A stretch of 64,000 nt of DNA from Ruixingdingia sedimenti (GTDB lineage: Bacteria; Pseudomonadota; Alphaproteobacteria; Rhodobacterales; Rhodobacteraceae). Below, piece after piece: positions 52,982 to 61,768 of this stretch; position 1 is the stretch's first letter; the number at the start of each line of letters is the position of its first letter. Where the stretch lies: positions 1-64,000 of the forward strand of contig NZ_JAVKPH010000007.1 of assembly GCF_031432425.1 (NCBI RefSeq), in the 5' to 3' direction. A model generated the notes under the pieces. It saw nothing but the letters and a program-made list of their open reading frames with translations, did not search any database and had not been told where the DNA came from. The translations under genes and the position numbers were made by a program.

Positions 52982-53251
52982 ATGTCGATCACCGTCGAAG
53001 AAAAGGCCCGCGTCATCAAGGAATACGCGACCAAGCAGGGCGACACCGGCTCGCCCGAAGTCCAGGTCGCCATCCTGTCGTCGCGGATCGCCACGCTGAC
53101 CGAGCATTTCAAGTCGCACAAGAAAGACAACCATTCGCGTCGCGGCCTGCTCAAGCTCGTGGCGCAGCGCCGCAAGCTGCTGGACTACCTCAAGTCCAAG
53201 GACGAAGCGCGCTATACCGCACTGATCGGCCGCCTGGGCCTGCGCCGCTGA
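52982..53251 (+). CDS. rpsO: 30S ribosomal protein S15
   Basis: An 89-residue protein of exact family length: GDTGSPEVQVAILSSRIATL, HFKSHKKDNHSRRGLLKLV and YLKSKDEARYTALIGRLGLR. It binds the 16S central domain early in 30S assembly. AAAGGAG precedes ATG 52982. It is upstream of pnp, the arrangement usual in proteobacteria, but separated by a terminator and a repeat block. Confidence 0.98.
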   Translation: MSITVEEKARVIKEYATKQGDTGSPEVQVAILSSRIATLTEHFKSHKKDNHSRRGLLKLVAQRRKLLDYLKSKDEARYTALIGRLGLRR

Positions 53252-53271
53252 ACCCTCACAGGTTTCACACA

Positions 53272-53303
53272 AACGCCCGCGCCCGCCAAGGCGCGGGCGT
53301 TTT
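53272..53303 (+). terminator. Rho-independent terminator of rpsO
   Basis: Perfect 12-bp stem AACGCCCGCGCC / GGCGCGGGCGTT, loop CGCCAA, followed by TT, 20 nt past the stop. Confidence 0.85.
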
Positions 53304-53346
53304 CGTTTGCGGGCGAAGGCACTCTCCCGCCCCGCCGATCCGCGAA

Positions 53347-53476
53347 CGGATGGGGCAGCAGCCTCCGGCGGGAGTATTTGCCGGCAAGATGAAGTCACGC
53401 GCACTCTTCCCCTCAAGGATCCGGGTCTCACTTTCTGTCTCTTAAATATCCCCGCCGGAGGCTGCTGCCCCATCCG
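53347..53476. repeat. Intergenic inverted-repeat block 3, 26-bp perfect arms
   Basis: CGGATGGGGCAGCAGCCTCC continues to 53372 and recurs as an exact 26-bp inverted copy at 53451-53476, spaced by 78 nt. Each arm continues outward into the ATATTT/AAATATCCC family core (GGAGTATTTGCC at 53371; CTTTCTGTCTCTTAAATATCC at 53431). The 470-bp gap 53252-53721 between rpsO and pnp otherwise holds the rpsO terminator and the pnp leader. Confidence 0.8.
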
Positions 53477-53652
53477 CCGGGCCAGACGCCGGGCAAAGGG
53501 CGGTGGAATCCTTGGGCCGGGGTTCACCCCGGCTTCCTCCCCGCCTGACCCCCAAACCCATATCCCGCTTCCCAAACCCCCCGTTTTCCTGTATGCGCCC
53601 GGCATCTGTGACGTGACGCCCTTGGCCCCGGGCACATGCGAAGGATTGGGGC

Positions 53653-53707
53653 GGCGGCAATGGGGCCGCCATAGGAACGGGAGACCCGGAGGGCCGGGAG
53701 TGCTCCC
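53653..53707 (+). promoter_or_regulatory. Structured leader of pnp
   Basis: Stems GGCGGC/GCCGCC (53653-53670), CCCGG/CCGGG (53685-53698) and, overlapping it, GGGAG/CTCCC (53696-53707) lie just upstream of pnp. In enterobacteria the pnp leader is cut by RNase III for autoregulation. Whether this leader works that way is inference. Confidence 0.35.
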
Positions 53708-53721
53708 AGATAGGATGCTCG

Positions 53722-55869
53722 ATGTTCAATATCACGAAAAAGTCGATCCAGTGGGGCGATGAAACGCTGACCCTGGAAACCGGCAAGGTTGCGCGCCAGG
53801 CCGACGGCTCGGTCATCGCGACGCTCGGCGAAACCAGCGTCATGGCCAACGTGACCTTCGCCAAGACGGCGAAACCCGGCCAGGACTTCTTCCCGCTGAC
53901 CGTCCATTACCAGGAAAAATACTACGCCGCCGGCAAGATCCCCGGCGGCTTTTTCAAGCGCGAGGCACGCCCGTCCGAAAAAGAGACGCTGACCTCGCGC
54001 CTGATCGACCGCCCTTGCCGCCCGCTGTTCGTCGAGGGCTTCCGCAACGAGGTTCTGGTGATGGCCACCGTGCTGTCGCATGACCTCGTGAACGAACCCG
54101 ACATCGTGGCGATGATCGCCGCCTCTGCCGCGCTGACGATTTCGGGCGTGCCCTTCATGGGCCCGATCGGCGCCGCGCGCGTGGGCTTTGCCAATGGCGG
54201 CTATGTGCTCAACCCCTCGGTCGATGATCTGCAAGGGCTGCGCAACAACCCCGAACAGCGCCTCGATCTGGTCGTCGCCGGCACCAAGGACGCGGTGATG
54301 ATGGTCGAATCGGAGGCCTACGAGCTGTCCGAGGCCGAGATGCTGGGCGCGGTGAAGTTCGGCCATGCCGCGATGCAGCCGGTCATCGACCTGATCATCG
54401 ACTTCGCCGAGGATTGCGCGAAGGAACCCTTCGACTTCACGCCGCCCGACCTGTCGGGCATCTACGCCAAGGTCAAGGCCGCGGGCGAGGCGCAGATGCG
54501 CGCCGCCTTCGCGATCCGCGACAAGCAGGACCGCTACGCCGCGATCGAGGCCGCCGGCGCCGCCATCGTGGCCGCCCTGTCCGACGAGGATCAGGCCGAC
54601 CCGAACCTGGGCGCCGCGATCAAGAAGCTGGAAAGCGCGATCCTGCGCGGCGACATCATCGGCGGCGGCGCGCGCATCGACGGGCGCGACACCCGCACCG
54701 TGCGCCCGATCGTCAGCGAAACCGGCATCCTGCCGCGCGCGCATGGCTCTGCCCTCTTCACCCGGGGCGAGACGCAGGCGCTGGTCGTCACCACGCTCGG
54801 CACCGGCGAGGACGAGCAGATCATCGACGCGCTGCACGGCAACAGCCGTTCGAACTTCCTGCTGCACTACAACTTCCCCCCCTATTCGGTGGGCGAGGTG
54901 GGCCGCGTCGGTTCGCCCGGCCGGCGCGAGATCGGGCACGGGAAACTGGCCTGGCGTGCGCTGCAGGCGGTTCTGCCCGCGCCGACCGATTTCCCCTACA
55001 CCCTGCGCGTGGTGTCCGAGATCACCGAATCGAACGGCTCGTCCTCGATGGCTTCGGTCTGCGGCGGGTCGCTGTCGATGATGGATGCGGGCGTGCCGCT
55101 GAAGGCCCCCGTGGCCGGCGTGGCGATGGGCCTGATCCTCGAAGAGGACGGCCGCTATGCCGTGCTGACCGACATCCTGGGCGACGAGGATCACCTCGGC
55201 GACATGGACTTCAAGGTCGCCGGCACCGCGAACGGCATCACCAGCCTGCAGATGGACATCAAGGTCGCCGGCATCACGCCCGAGATCATGGAACAGGCGC
55301 TGGCGCAGGCGAAAGACGGCCGGCTGCACATCCTGGACGAGATGTCCAAGGCGCTGTCCGCACCGCAGGGCTTCAGCGAATACGCCCCCAAGATCGAGAC
55401 GCTGAGCATCCCCACCGACAAGATCCGCGAAGTGATCGGGTCGGGCGGCAAGGTCATCCGTGAAATCGTCGAGGTGTCGGGCGCCAAGGTCGACATCAAT
55501 GACGACGGCGTGATCAAGATCGCCTCGGCCTCTGCCGATGCCATCAAGAAGGCCTACGACATGATCTGGTCGATCGTGGCGGAACCGGAAGAAGGCAAGA
55601 TTTACACCGGCAAGGTGGTGAAGCTGGTCGATTTCGGCGCCTTCGTGAACTTCTTCGGCAAGCGCGACGGGCTGGTCCATGTCAGCCAGATCGCGGCCAA
55701 GCGCCTGAACCACCCGAACGAGATCCTCAAGGAAGGCCAGGAAGTGAAGGTCAAGCTTCTGGGCTTCGACGATCGCGGCAAGGTGCGGCTCGGCATGAAA
55801 ATGGTCGATCAGGACACCGGCGAGGAAATCGTGCCCCGCAAGGAAGCCGAGGAATCCGCCGAGGGCTGA
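53722..55869 (+). CDS. pnp: Polyribonucleotide nucleotidyltransferase
   Basis: A 715-residue phosphorolytic 3'-5' exoribonuclease. It has two RNase PH domains (KVARQADGSVIATLGET; FTRGETQALVVTTLGTGEDEQ, SSSMASVCGGSLSMMDAGVP) around an alpha-helical linker, then a KH domain (IREVIGSGGKVIREIVEVSG) and an S1 domain (YTGKVVKLVDFGAFVNFFGKRDGLVH). It degrades mRNA and tails RNA, with RNase E in the degradosome. Its own terminator follows. Confidence 0.98.
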   Translation: MFNITKKSIQWGDETLTLETGKVARQADGSVIATLGETSVMANVTFAKTAKPGQDFFPLTVHYQEKYYAAGKIPGGFFKREARPSEKETLTSRLIDRPCRPLFVEGFRNEVLVMATVLSHDLVNEPDIVAMIAASAALTISGVPFMGPIGAARVGFANGGYVLNPSVDDLQGLRNNPEQRLDLVVAGTKDAVMMVESEAYELSEAEMLGAVKFGHAAMQPVIDLIIDFAEDCAKEPFDFTPPDLSGIYAKVKAAGEAQMRAAFAIRDKQDRYAAIEAAGAAIVAALSDEDQADPNLGAAIKKLESAILRGDIIGGGARIDGRDTRTVRPIVSETGILPRAHGSALFTRGETQALVVTTLGTGEDEQIIDALHGNSRSNFLLHYNFPPYSVGEVGRVGSPGRREIGHGKLAWRALQAVLPAPTDFPYTLRVVSEITESNGSSSMASVCGGSLSMMDAGVPLKAPVAGVAMGLILEEDGRYAVLTDILGDEDHLGDMDFKVAGTANGITSLQMDIKVAGITPEIMEQALAQAKDGRLHILDEMSKALSAPQGFSEYAPKIETLSIPTDKIREVIGSGGKVIREIVEVSGAKVDINDDGVIKIASASADAIKKAYDMIWSIVAEPEEGKIYTGKVVKLVDFGAFVNFFGKRDGLVHVSQIAAKRLNHPNEILKEGQEVKVKLLGFDDRGKVRLGMKMVDQDTGEEIVPRKEAEESAEG

Positions 55870-55889
55870 TCCCCCGGCCAGACCGACAG

Positions 55890-55919
55890 AAGGCCCCGGC
55901 GGTTGCGCCGGGGCCTTTT
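55890..55919. terminator. Rho-independent terminator of pnp
   Basis: Perfect 12-bp stem AAGGCCCCGGCG / CGCCGGGGCCTT, loop GTTG, followed by further T residues. Confidence 0.88.
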
Positions 55920-55965
55920 CGTTTCGCGCGCCACAGGCCATACCGGGGAAAGCCCGGAGTTTCCC

Positions 55966-56673
55966 ATGCCCTCTGCCATCCTCGTCGCCCATGGCGCCCC
56001 CGCCGACCCGCCGTCGCAGGAACGGGTGTTGCAGGCGCTGGCGGCGGCGGTGGGGGGGCTGCTGCCCGGTTGGGTGGTGCGCGGGGCGACGCTGGCGGCG
56101 GATGGCGCGCTGGAATCGGCGCTGGCGGGGCTGGACGCGCCTTTCGTCTATCCGTTCTTCATGGCCGAGGGCTGGTTCACCGGCACCCATCTGCCCCGCC
56201 GCCTAGCGCAGGCGGGGGCCACGGGGGCGCGGCAACTGCCCCCGCTTGGTGTGGATCCCGATCTGCCGGCGCTGATCGCGCAGGTGACGATGGCGGCGGC
56301 GGGCCGCGCCGGGATCGCGCCGGAAACCGCCACGCTGCTGCTGGCGGCGCATGGATCCAAGGTGTCGCGGGTGTCGGCCGACAGCACCTGGGCGATGGCG
56401 GCCGCACTGCGCCCGCTGACGCGATTCGCCCGGATCACCGCCGGTTTCGTCGAGGAAACACCGTTTCTGGCACAGGCCGCGACGGGCCTTTCCCCCGCGA
56501 TCTGCCTGCCGTTCTTTGCCCTGCACGCCGGCCATGTGGCCGATGACGTGCCGCAGGCGCTGGCCGAGGCGGGGTTCACCGGGCCCCTGCTGGCGGAAAT
56601 CGGCAGCGACCCCGCGATCCCCGGACTGATCGCCGCCGCCCTGCGCCGGGCGGTTGAATCGAATGCTGCCTAA
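55966..56673 (+). CDS. CbiX-like sirohydrochlorin/cobalt chelatase family protein
   Basis: A 235-residue protein with two CbiX-type halves: AILVAHGAPADPPSQERV at the start and TLLLAAHGSKVSRVSADSTW in the second half, each with the metal-binding HG motif. CLPFFALHAGHVADDVPQAL carries a third conserved histidine. Such chelatases insert Co or Fe into sirohydrochlorin; this divergent form may have another role. The start at 55966 follows GGAG. No cobalamin genes are close. Confidence 0.78.
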   Translation: MPSAILVAHGAPADPPSQERVLQALAAAVGGLLPGWVVRGATLAADGALESALAGLDAPFVYPFFMAEGWFTGTHLPRRLAQAGATGARQLPPLGVDPDLPALIAQVTMAAAGRAGIAPETATLLLAAHGSKVSRVSADSTWAMAAALRPLTRFARITAGFVEETPFLAQAATGLSPAICLPFFALHAGHVADDVPQALAEAGFTGPLLAEIGSDPAIPGLIAAALRRAVESNAA

Positions 56674-56756
56674 TTTCTGAACACAAAGCGCATTTCCCCG
56701 CTATGGCCGCGATCACGGATGCGTTAGCGTCAGCCTGTCGAAGCATGGGGGATGCG

Positions 56757-56879
56757 ATGATCCGCACGATCATTCTGGGCAGCTGCGTATCGGTACAGGG
56801 GATGTTCGTGGGTGCGCTGTCCGACGGGCGGATCTCGGTCTGCGTGGGCGGAACGGTCTACACCGGCCGACCCGTCTGA
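56757..56879 (+). CDS. Small 40-residue protein
   Basis: ATG 56757 opens a 40-residue frame: MIRTIILGSCVSVQG at the start, then MFVGALSDGRISVCVGG and VYTGRPV at the end. A GGGGGATG stretch gives a weak ribosome site. The composition is protein-like (hydrophobic head, SDGRISV strand, VYTGRPV close), and I recall similar short proteins in Rhodobacterales, without a function. It lies 83 nt after the CbiX-like gene and is convergent with infB. Confidence 0.55.
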   Translation: MIRTIILGSCVSVQGMFVGALSDGRISVCVGGTVYTGRPV

Positions 56880-56900
56880 CGAAAAGCGTCTGACGAAAAG
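56873..56900. repeat. 14-bp tandem duplication
   Basis: CGTCTGACGAAAAG occurs twice head to tail. The first copy contains the stop codon of the 40-residue ORF and the second abuts the infB terminator. Confidence 0.9.
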
Positions 56901-56921
56901 GGCCGCGGTTTCCCGCGGCCC
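56900..56921 (-). terminator. Terminator of the rimP-nusA-ylxR-infB operon
   Basis: Stem GGGCCGCGG / CCGCGGCCC, loop TTTC, 28 nt after the infB stop. On the minus strand it is followed by CTTTTCGTC, a short U-tract. It can also serve the convergent small ORF. Confidence 0.75.
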
Positions 56922-56948
56922 CTGTCATTCCCCAATCCGCTTCCGGCG

Positions 56949-59504
56949 TCAGGCCAGCTTGCGCTCGACCGTCTCGCGCTCGAAGATCTCGATGACATCG
57001 TTCGGACGGACGTCGTCGTAGTTCTCGAAGGCCATCCCGCATTCCTGCCCGGACTGGACTTCCTTCACCTCGTCCTTGAAGCGTTTCAGCGTCTTGAGCG
57101 TGCCTTCGTGGATCACCACGTTGTCGCGCAGCAGACGCACGCCGGCCGAACGCCGCGCCACGCCCTCGGTGACAAGGCACCCCGCGACCTTGCCGACGCC
57201 AGAGACCTTGAAGACCTCCAGGATCTTGGCATAGCCGATGAAGTTCTCGCGCACCTCGGCCTTGAGCAGGCCCGAGGCAGCCGCCTTGATGTCGTCCACC
57301 AGGTCGTAGATGATCGAGTAATAGCGGATCTCGACCCCCTTCTGGTTGGCTGCCGCCCGCGCGGGCGCGTTGGCCCGCACGTTGAAGCCGATCACCGGCG
57401 CGCCCGAAGCCTCTGCCAGGCCCACGTCCGATTCGGTGATCGCGCCGACGCCCGAATGCAGCACGCGCACGCGCACCTCTTCGTTGCCGATCTTGTCCAG
57501 CGCCTGGGTGATCGCCTCGGCCGAACCCTGCACGTCGGCCTTCACCACCACCGGCAGTTCGGACACGTCCTTGTCGGCCTTGGCCCGCGCCATCAGCTGT
57601 TCCAGCGTGGTGGCGGCCCCGGCGGCGGCGCGCTTGTCCTTCGCCGCCTGTTCGCGGTAATCGGCGATCTCGCGCGCCTGCGCCTCGGTTTCCACCACGT
57701 TCAGCACGTCGCCGGCCTCGGGCGTACCGTTCAGACCCAGCACCTCGACCGGAACCGAGGGGCCGGCATCGTCCACGCGGTCGCCCTTGTCGTTGATCAG
57801 CGCACGGACCTTGCCCCATTGTTCGCCCACGACAAAGATGTCGCCGCGCTTGAGCGTGCCGCTTTGCACCAGAACCGTCGCCACGGGGCCGCGGCCCACG
57901 TCCAGCTTGGCCTCGATCACCGCACCCTGCGCGGGGCGGTTCGGGTTGGCCTTCAGTTCCAGGATCTCGGCCTGAAGCGCGATCGCCTCGAGCAGCGCAT
58001 CCAGCCCCTTGCCGGTCTTGGCCGAAACCTCGACATCCTGCACGTCGCCCGACATGGCCTCGACGACCACCTCGTGTTGCAGCAGGTCGGTGCGCACCTT
58101 CTGGGGGTTCGCATCGGGCTTGTCGCATTTGTTGATGGCGACGATCATCGGCACCTTGGCGGCCTTGGCGTGGTTGATCGCCTCGATCGTCTGCGGCATC
58201 ACCGCGTCGTCGGCGGCCACCACCAGCACCACGATATCCGTCACCTGCGCACCGCGGGCACGCATGGAGGTGAAGGCAGCGTGGCCCGGCGTGTCGAGGA
58301 AGGTCAGCACCGCCCCCGAATCGGTCGTCACCTGATAGGCGCCGATATGCTGGGTGATGCCCCCGGCCTCGCCCGACACCACGTTGGCATGGCGGATCGC
58401 GTCCAGCAGGCTGGTCTTGCCGTGGTCGACATGGCCCATGATGGTGATGATCGGCGGACGGGACCGCAGATCCTCGGGCTTGTCCTCCACCGTGTCGATG
58501 ACCTGCTCGACGTCGGCGTCCGACACGCGCACGGCCTTGTGGCCGAATTCCTCGATCACCAGTTCGGCGGTATCGGCGTCGATGGACTGGTTCATGGAAA
58601 CCATCATGCCCATCTTCATCAGCGCCTTGACCACATCGCCGGCACGTTCGGCCATGCGGTTGGCCAGTTCCTGCACCACGATGGTTTCGGGCAACTGGAC
58701 GTCGCGGACCTGTTTTTCCGGCTTCTGGCCAAAGCCCATCGCCTTCTGGCGGGCCTTTTCCTGCTTGCGCTTCATCGCGGCGAGGCTGCGCGTGCGCCCG
58801 CCCTCGCCTTCCAGCGCGGCAGAAAGCGTCAGCTTGCCGGAACGGCGGCCGTCGTCGCCGCCCTTGCCGCGGTTGGCGCGCTCGCGTTCCTCGCGCTCGC
58901 GTTCGCGGTCGGTCTTGCGCGGGGTCGGGCCGGCGGCGCCGGGTTTGCCGGTGCGCGGCTCGTCCGCCGGGGTGACTGCCCCCGCAGGTGCGGCACCGGA
59001 AGCGGCGGCCACGCGCGCAGGCGCATTGGCGGCGCGGCGGGCGATGTCGGCCTCGCGGCGGGCCTTTTCCTCGGCCTCGGCCTTGGCGCGTTCTTCTTCC
59101 TCGGCCTTGAGGCGCAGGGCCTCTTCATGCTCGCGCTCGGCGCGTTCCTTGGCCTCGATTTCCTCGCGGCGGCGCTGGCGCTCTTCCTCGCGCTGGCGTT
59201 CGTCCTCGGCGCGCTGCGCGGCCTCTTCGGCCTCGCGCGCCTTGGCGGCACGCAGCGCGGCGAGACGGCGTTCCATCTCGGCGTCGGAAATCCCTGCGGG
59301 GCGCTTGGAAGGGTCACCCAGATGCGTCGACGACCCCGAGCCAGAGCCGCCTGCCGCGCCGGGTTTCGTCGGCACGACCACGCGCTTGCGCTTGGTCTCG
59401 ACCACGACGCTTTTCGTCCGGCCGTGGCTGAAGCTCTGCTTCACCTGGCCGGAACGCGACCCGCCACCCAGGCCGAGGGGTTTCTTGCCGTCAGTATCGC
59501 TCAT
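56949..59504 (-). CDS. infB: Translation initiation factor IF-2
   Basis: An 851-residue GTPase. A long charged N-terminal region (about 40-330), rich in E/R/A coiled coil and basic segments, precedes the IF2_N motif. The G domain has GHVDHGKTSLLDAI (G1), GGITQHIGAYQV (G2), DTPGHAAF (G3) and NKCDKP (G4). Domains II-IV follow, ending EIFERETVERKLA. It places initiator tRNA on the 30S subunit. ATG 59504 overlaps the ylxR stop by 4 nt; last gene of the nusA operon. Confidence 0.97.
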   Translation of the reverse strand: MSDTDGKKPLGLGGGSRSGQVKQSFSHGRTKSVVVETKRKRVVVPTKPGAAGGSGSGSSTHLGDPSKRPAGISDAEMERRLAALRAAKAREAEEAAQRAEDERQREEERQRRREEIEAKERAEREHEEALRLKAEEEERAKAEAEEKARREADIARRAANAPARVAAASGAAPAGAVTPADEPRTGKPGAAGPTPRKTDREREREERERANRGKGGDDGRRSGKLTLSAALEGEGGRTRSLAAMKRKQEKARQKAMGFGQKPEKQVRDVQLPETIVVQELANRMAERAGDVVKALMKMGMMVSMNQSIDADTAELVIEEFGHKAVRVSDADVEQVIDTVEDKPEDLRSRPPIITIMGHVDHGKTSLLDAIRHANVVSGEAGGITQHIGAYQVTTDSGAVLTFLDTPGHAAFTSMRARGAQVTDIVVLVVAADDAVMPQTIEAINHAKAAKVPMIVAINKCDKPDANPQKVRTDLLQHEVVVEAMSGDVQDVEVSAKTGKGLDALLEAIALQAEILELKANPNRPAQGAVIEAKLDVGRGPVATVLVQSGTLKRGDIFVVGEQWGKVRALINDKGDRVDDAGPSVPVEVLGLNGTPEAGDVLNVVETEAQAREIADYREQAAKDKRAAAGAATTLEQLMARAKADKDVSELPVVVKADVQGSAEAITQALDKIGNEEVRVRVLHSGVGAITESDVGLAEASGAPVIGFNVRANAPARAAANQKGVEIRYYSIIYDLVDDIKAAASGLLKAEVRENFIGYAKILEVFKVSGVGKVAGCLVTEGVARRSAGVRLLRDNVVIHEGTLKTLKRFKDEVKEVQSGQECGMAFENYDDVRPNDVIEIFERETVERKLA

Positions 59505-60133
59505 GCGTTCTTCGTATCCTTCCCGGCGGTCCCGCCGCCGACATGCCCGCGGAGCCCCGCAAGCCTTGCCGCTTCCTCTACAACACGCGCTGTGAGTCCA
59601 CCAGCCGCAAGCGCGCCGTGTATGGCATGTTCGCGCCCGAAAGCCAAACCCAATTCCCGTGCCGTGAGGCAGCCGATATAACTGTCCGGGCCGTGCGGCG
59701 GACGCAGCCGCGTCTTTTCGCGCCCCGACCCGTCGCTGGCCTGGATCAGCACTGCGGCCTGATCCTTTTCCAGCCAGTCCTTGACCTTTTCCATCCCTGC
59801 CACCGCCGCCCCCGCCTTGCGCGCGAGGCTGATCAGATCCACCACCCGTTGCGCCAGTTGCGCGTCCAGCAGATCCGCCAGACCCTCGGGCAGCGTCACC
59901 GGCGCCCGGGCGGCGCGGGCGAACAGGTTCTTCTTCACCGCCTTGTCCAGCGCGGCGCGGTCGGCGGCGACATAGATCCCCCGCCCCGGCAGGCGGGCCA
60001 GCAGATCGGGCACCACCTGCCCTTCCGGCCCGACGACGAAACGGATCAGTCCCGCCTTGGGGCTGACCTCGCCGGTGGCGATGCAACGCCGTTCCGGTTC
60101 GTCACGGTTCTTTTCACGGCCGCCGCGCGTCAC
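59501..60133 (-). CDS. ylxR: YlxR (DUF448) fused to an L7Ae-like RNA-binding domain
   Basis: A 210-residue protein in two parts. Residues 10-90 are YlxR/DUF448 (ERRCIATGEVSPKAGLIRFV, LPGRGIYVAADRAALDKAVKKN). Residues about 95-190 resemble an L7Ae/YlxQ-like domain (VVDLISLARKAGAAVAGMEKV, DSYIGCLTARELGLAFGREH). In Firmicutes these are separate ylxR and ylxQ genes between nusA and infB; here they are fused, as is usual in alphaproteobacteria. The start is GTG 60133, 21 nt after nusA. Confidence 0.88.
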   Translation of the reverse strand: MTRGGREKNRDEPERRCIATGEVSPKAGLIRFVVGPEGQVVPDLLARLPGRGIYVAADRAALDKAVKKNLFARAARAPVTLPEGLADLLDAQLAQRVVDLISLARKAGAAVAGMEKVKDWLEKDQAAVLIQASDGSGREKTRLRPPHGPDSYIGCLTARELGLAFGREHAIHGALAAGGLTARVVEEAARLAGLRGHVGGGTAGKDTKNA

Positions 60134-60154
60134 GCGAAAACCCGAGGCCCGCGA

Positions 60155-61756
60155 TCAGGCCTCGTCCTCCGTTTCTTCGACCGGCTCGTCCTGCAACTCG
60201 GTCGGGTCCACCCAGCCGAGCATGACGCGCGCGGTCATGATCATGGTCTGCGCCTCTTCGAGGCCCACGTCGAATTTTTCCAGCAGCCCTTCGTCCTTGA
60301 CGCGCTGGCCGTTCACCGTCGTCCATCCGCCCGCCAGTTCCCAGTCGGCGCAGGTGGCGAAATCTTCCAGCGTCTTGATGCCGTCCTTGGCCAGCGCCTC
60401 GAGCATCTGGGGCGTCAGGCCCTCGAACGTCACAAGGCTGTCGTCCACGCCGAGCGCGCGGGCGTTTTCCAGCGCCTTGCGGTTCTGTTCTTCCAGATAG
60501 TCGCGGGCGCGGGCCTGCAATTCCTCGGCCGTGCCCTCGTCGAACCCGTCGATGGACAGCAGTTCGTCCATCTCGACATAGGCGACCTCTTCGAGGTTGG
60601 TGAAGCCTTCGGCGACCAGAAGCTGCGCCATCATCTCGTCCACGTCGAGCGTGTCCATGAACAGCTTGGTGCGTTCGGCGAATTCGGCCTGCCGGCGGGC
60701 GGATTCGTCGGCCTCGGTCAGGATGTCGATGTCGAGCCCGGTCAGCTGGCTGGCCAGCCGCACGTTCTGCCCGCGCCGGCCGATGGCCTGCGACAGCTGG
60801 TCATCGGGGACCACGACCTCGATCTTGCCGGCCTCTTCGTCGATGACGACCTTGGACACCTCTGCCGGTTGCAGGGCGTTCACAAGGAAGGTCGCCTGAT
60901 CCTGGTTCCACGGGATGATGTCGATCTTTTCACCCTGCAACTCGTTCACCACCGCCTGCACGCGGCTGCCGCGCATGCCGACGCAGGCGCCCACCGGGTC
61001 GATGGAGTTGTCATAGCTGATGACGGCGATCTTGGCGCGGCTGCCGGGATCGCGGGCCACGGCCTTGATCTCGATGATGCCGTCATAGATTTCCGGCACT
61101 TCCATCTTGAACAGCGCGGCCATGAATTCGGGCGCGGTGCGCGACAGGAACACCTGCGGCCCGCGGGCCTCGCGCCGCACGTCCTTGATGAAGGCGCGGA
61201 TACGGTCGCCGATGCGATAGCTTTCGCGGCCGATCTTGTCGTTGCGGCGCAGGATGCCTTCGCCCCGGCCGATGTCGACGATGACGTTGCCGTATTCCTC
61301 GCGCTTGACGGTGCCGTTGATGATGCTGCCCTGGCGGTCCTTGAATTCCTCGTACTGGCGGTCGCGTTCGGCCTCGCGCACCTTTTGCAGGATCACCTGC
61401 TTGGCCGATTGCGCGGCGATGCGGCCCAGATCGACGGGGGGCACCTCGTCCACCACCTCGTCGCCCACCTGGGGATCGGGCAGGTAGGATTTCGCCTGCT
61501 TCACCGTCAGTTGCGCATGGTGGTTTTCCACCGCGTCATCCTCCACCACAGTGCGCACGCGGGCAAAGGTGGCGCGGCCGGTCTTGCGGTCGATCTTGAC
61601 CCGGATGTCCATGTCGGCGCCGTAGCGCGACTTGGCCGCGCGGGCCAGACTGTCCTCCATCGCCTGGATCACCAGGTCGGGGTCGATCATCTTTTCCCGC
61701 GCCACCGCCTCGGCGGTTTGCAGCAGTTCGAGCTGGTTGGCAGAGGTGATTGCCAT
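60155..61756 (-). CDS. nusA: Transcription termination/antitermination factor NusA
   Basis: A 533-residue protein: N-terminal RNAP-binding domain (about 1-130; NQLELLQTAEAVAREKMID), S1 domain (INGTVKREEYGNVIVDIG), KH1/KH2 (GACVGMRGSRVQAVVNEL, IEVVVPDDQLSQAIGRRGQNV) and two C-terminal helix-hairpin-helix AR-like repeats (about 365-500) before an acidic tail. It binds RNAP and modulates pausing, termination and antitermination. It may autoregulate through the leader terminator before rimP. Confidence 0.97.
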   Translation of the reverse strand: MAITSANQLELLQTAEAVAREKMIDPDLVIQAMEDSLARAAKSRYGADMDIRVKIDRKTGRATFARVRTVVEDDAVENHHAQLTVKQAKSYLPDPQVGDEVVDEVPPVDLGRIAAQSAKQVILQKVREAERDRQYEEFKDRQGSIINGTVKREEYGNVIVDIGRGEGILRRNDKIGRESYRIGDRIRAFIKDVRREARGPQVFLSRTAPEFMAALFKMEVPEIYDGIIEIKAVARDPGSRAKIAVISYDNSIDPVGACVGMRGSRVQAVVNELQGEKIDIIPWNQDQATFLVNALQPAEVSKVVIDEEAGKIEVVVPDDQLSQAIGRRGQNVRLASQLTGLDIDILTEADESARRQAEFAERTKLFMDTLDVDEMMAQLLVAEGFTNLEEVAYVEMDELLSIDGFDEGTAEELQARARDYLEEQNRKALENARALGVDDSLVTFEGLTPQMLEALAKDGIKTLEDFATCADWELAGGWTTVNGQRVKDEGLLEKFDVGLEEAQTMIMTARVMLGWVDPTELQDEPVEETEDEA

Positions 61757-61768
61757 CGCGGCCTCCTG

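Noticed and set aside
57108..59681. 857-codon frame opposite infB
   Set aside because: Antisense shadow caused by high GC at third codon positions; IF-2 on the other strand is certain.
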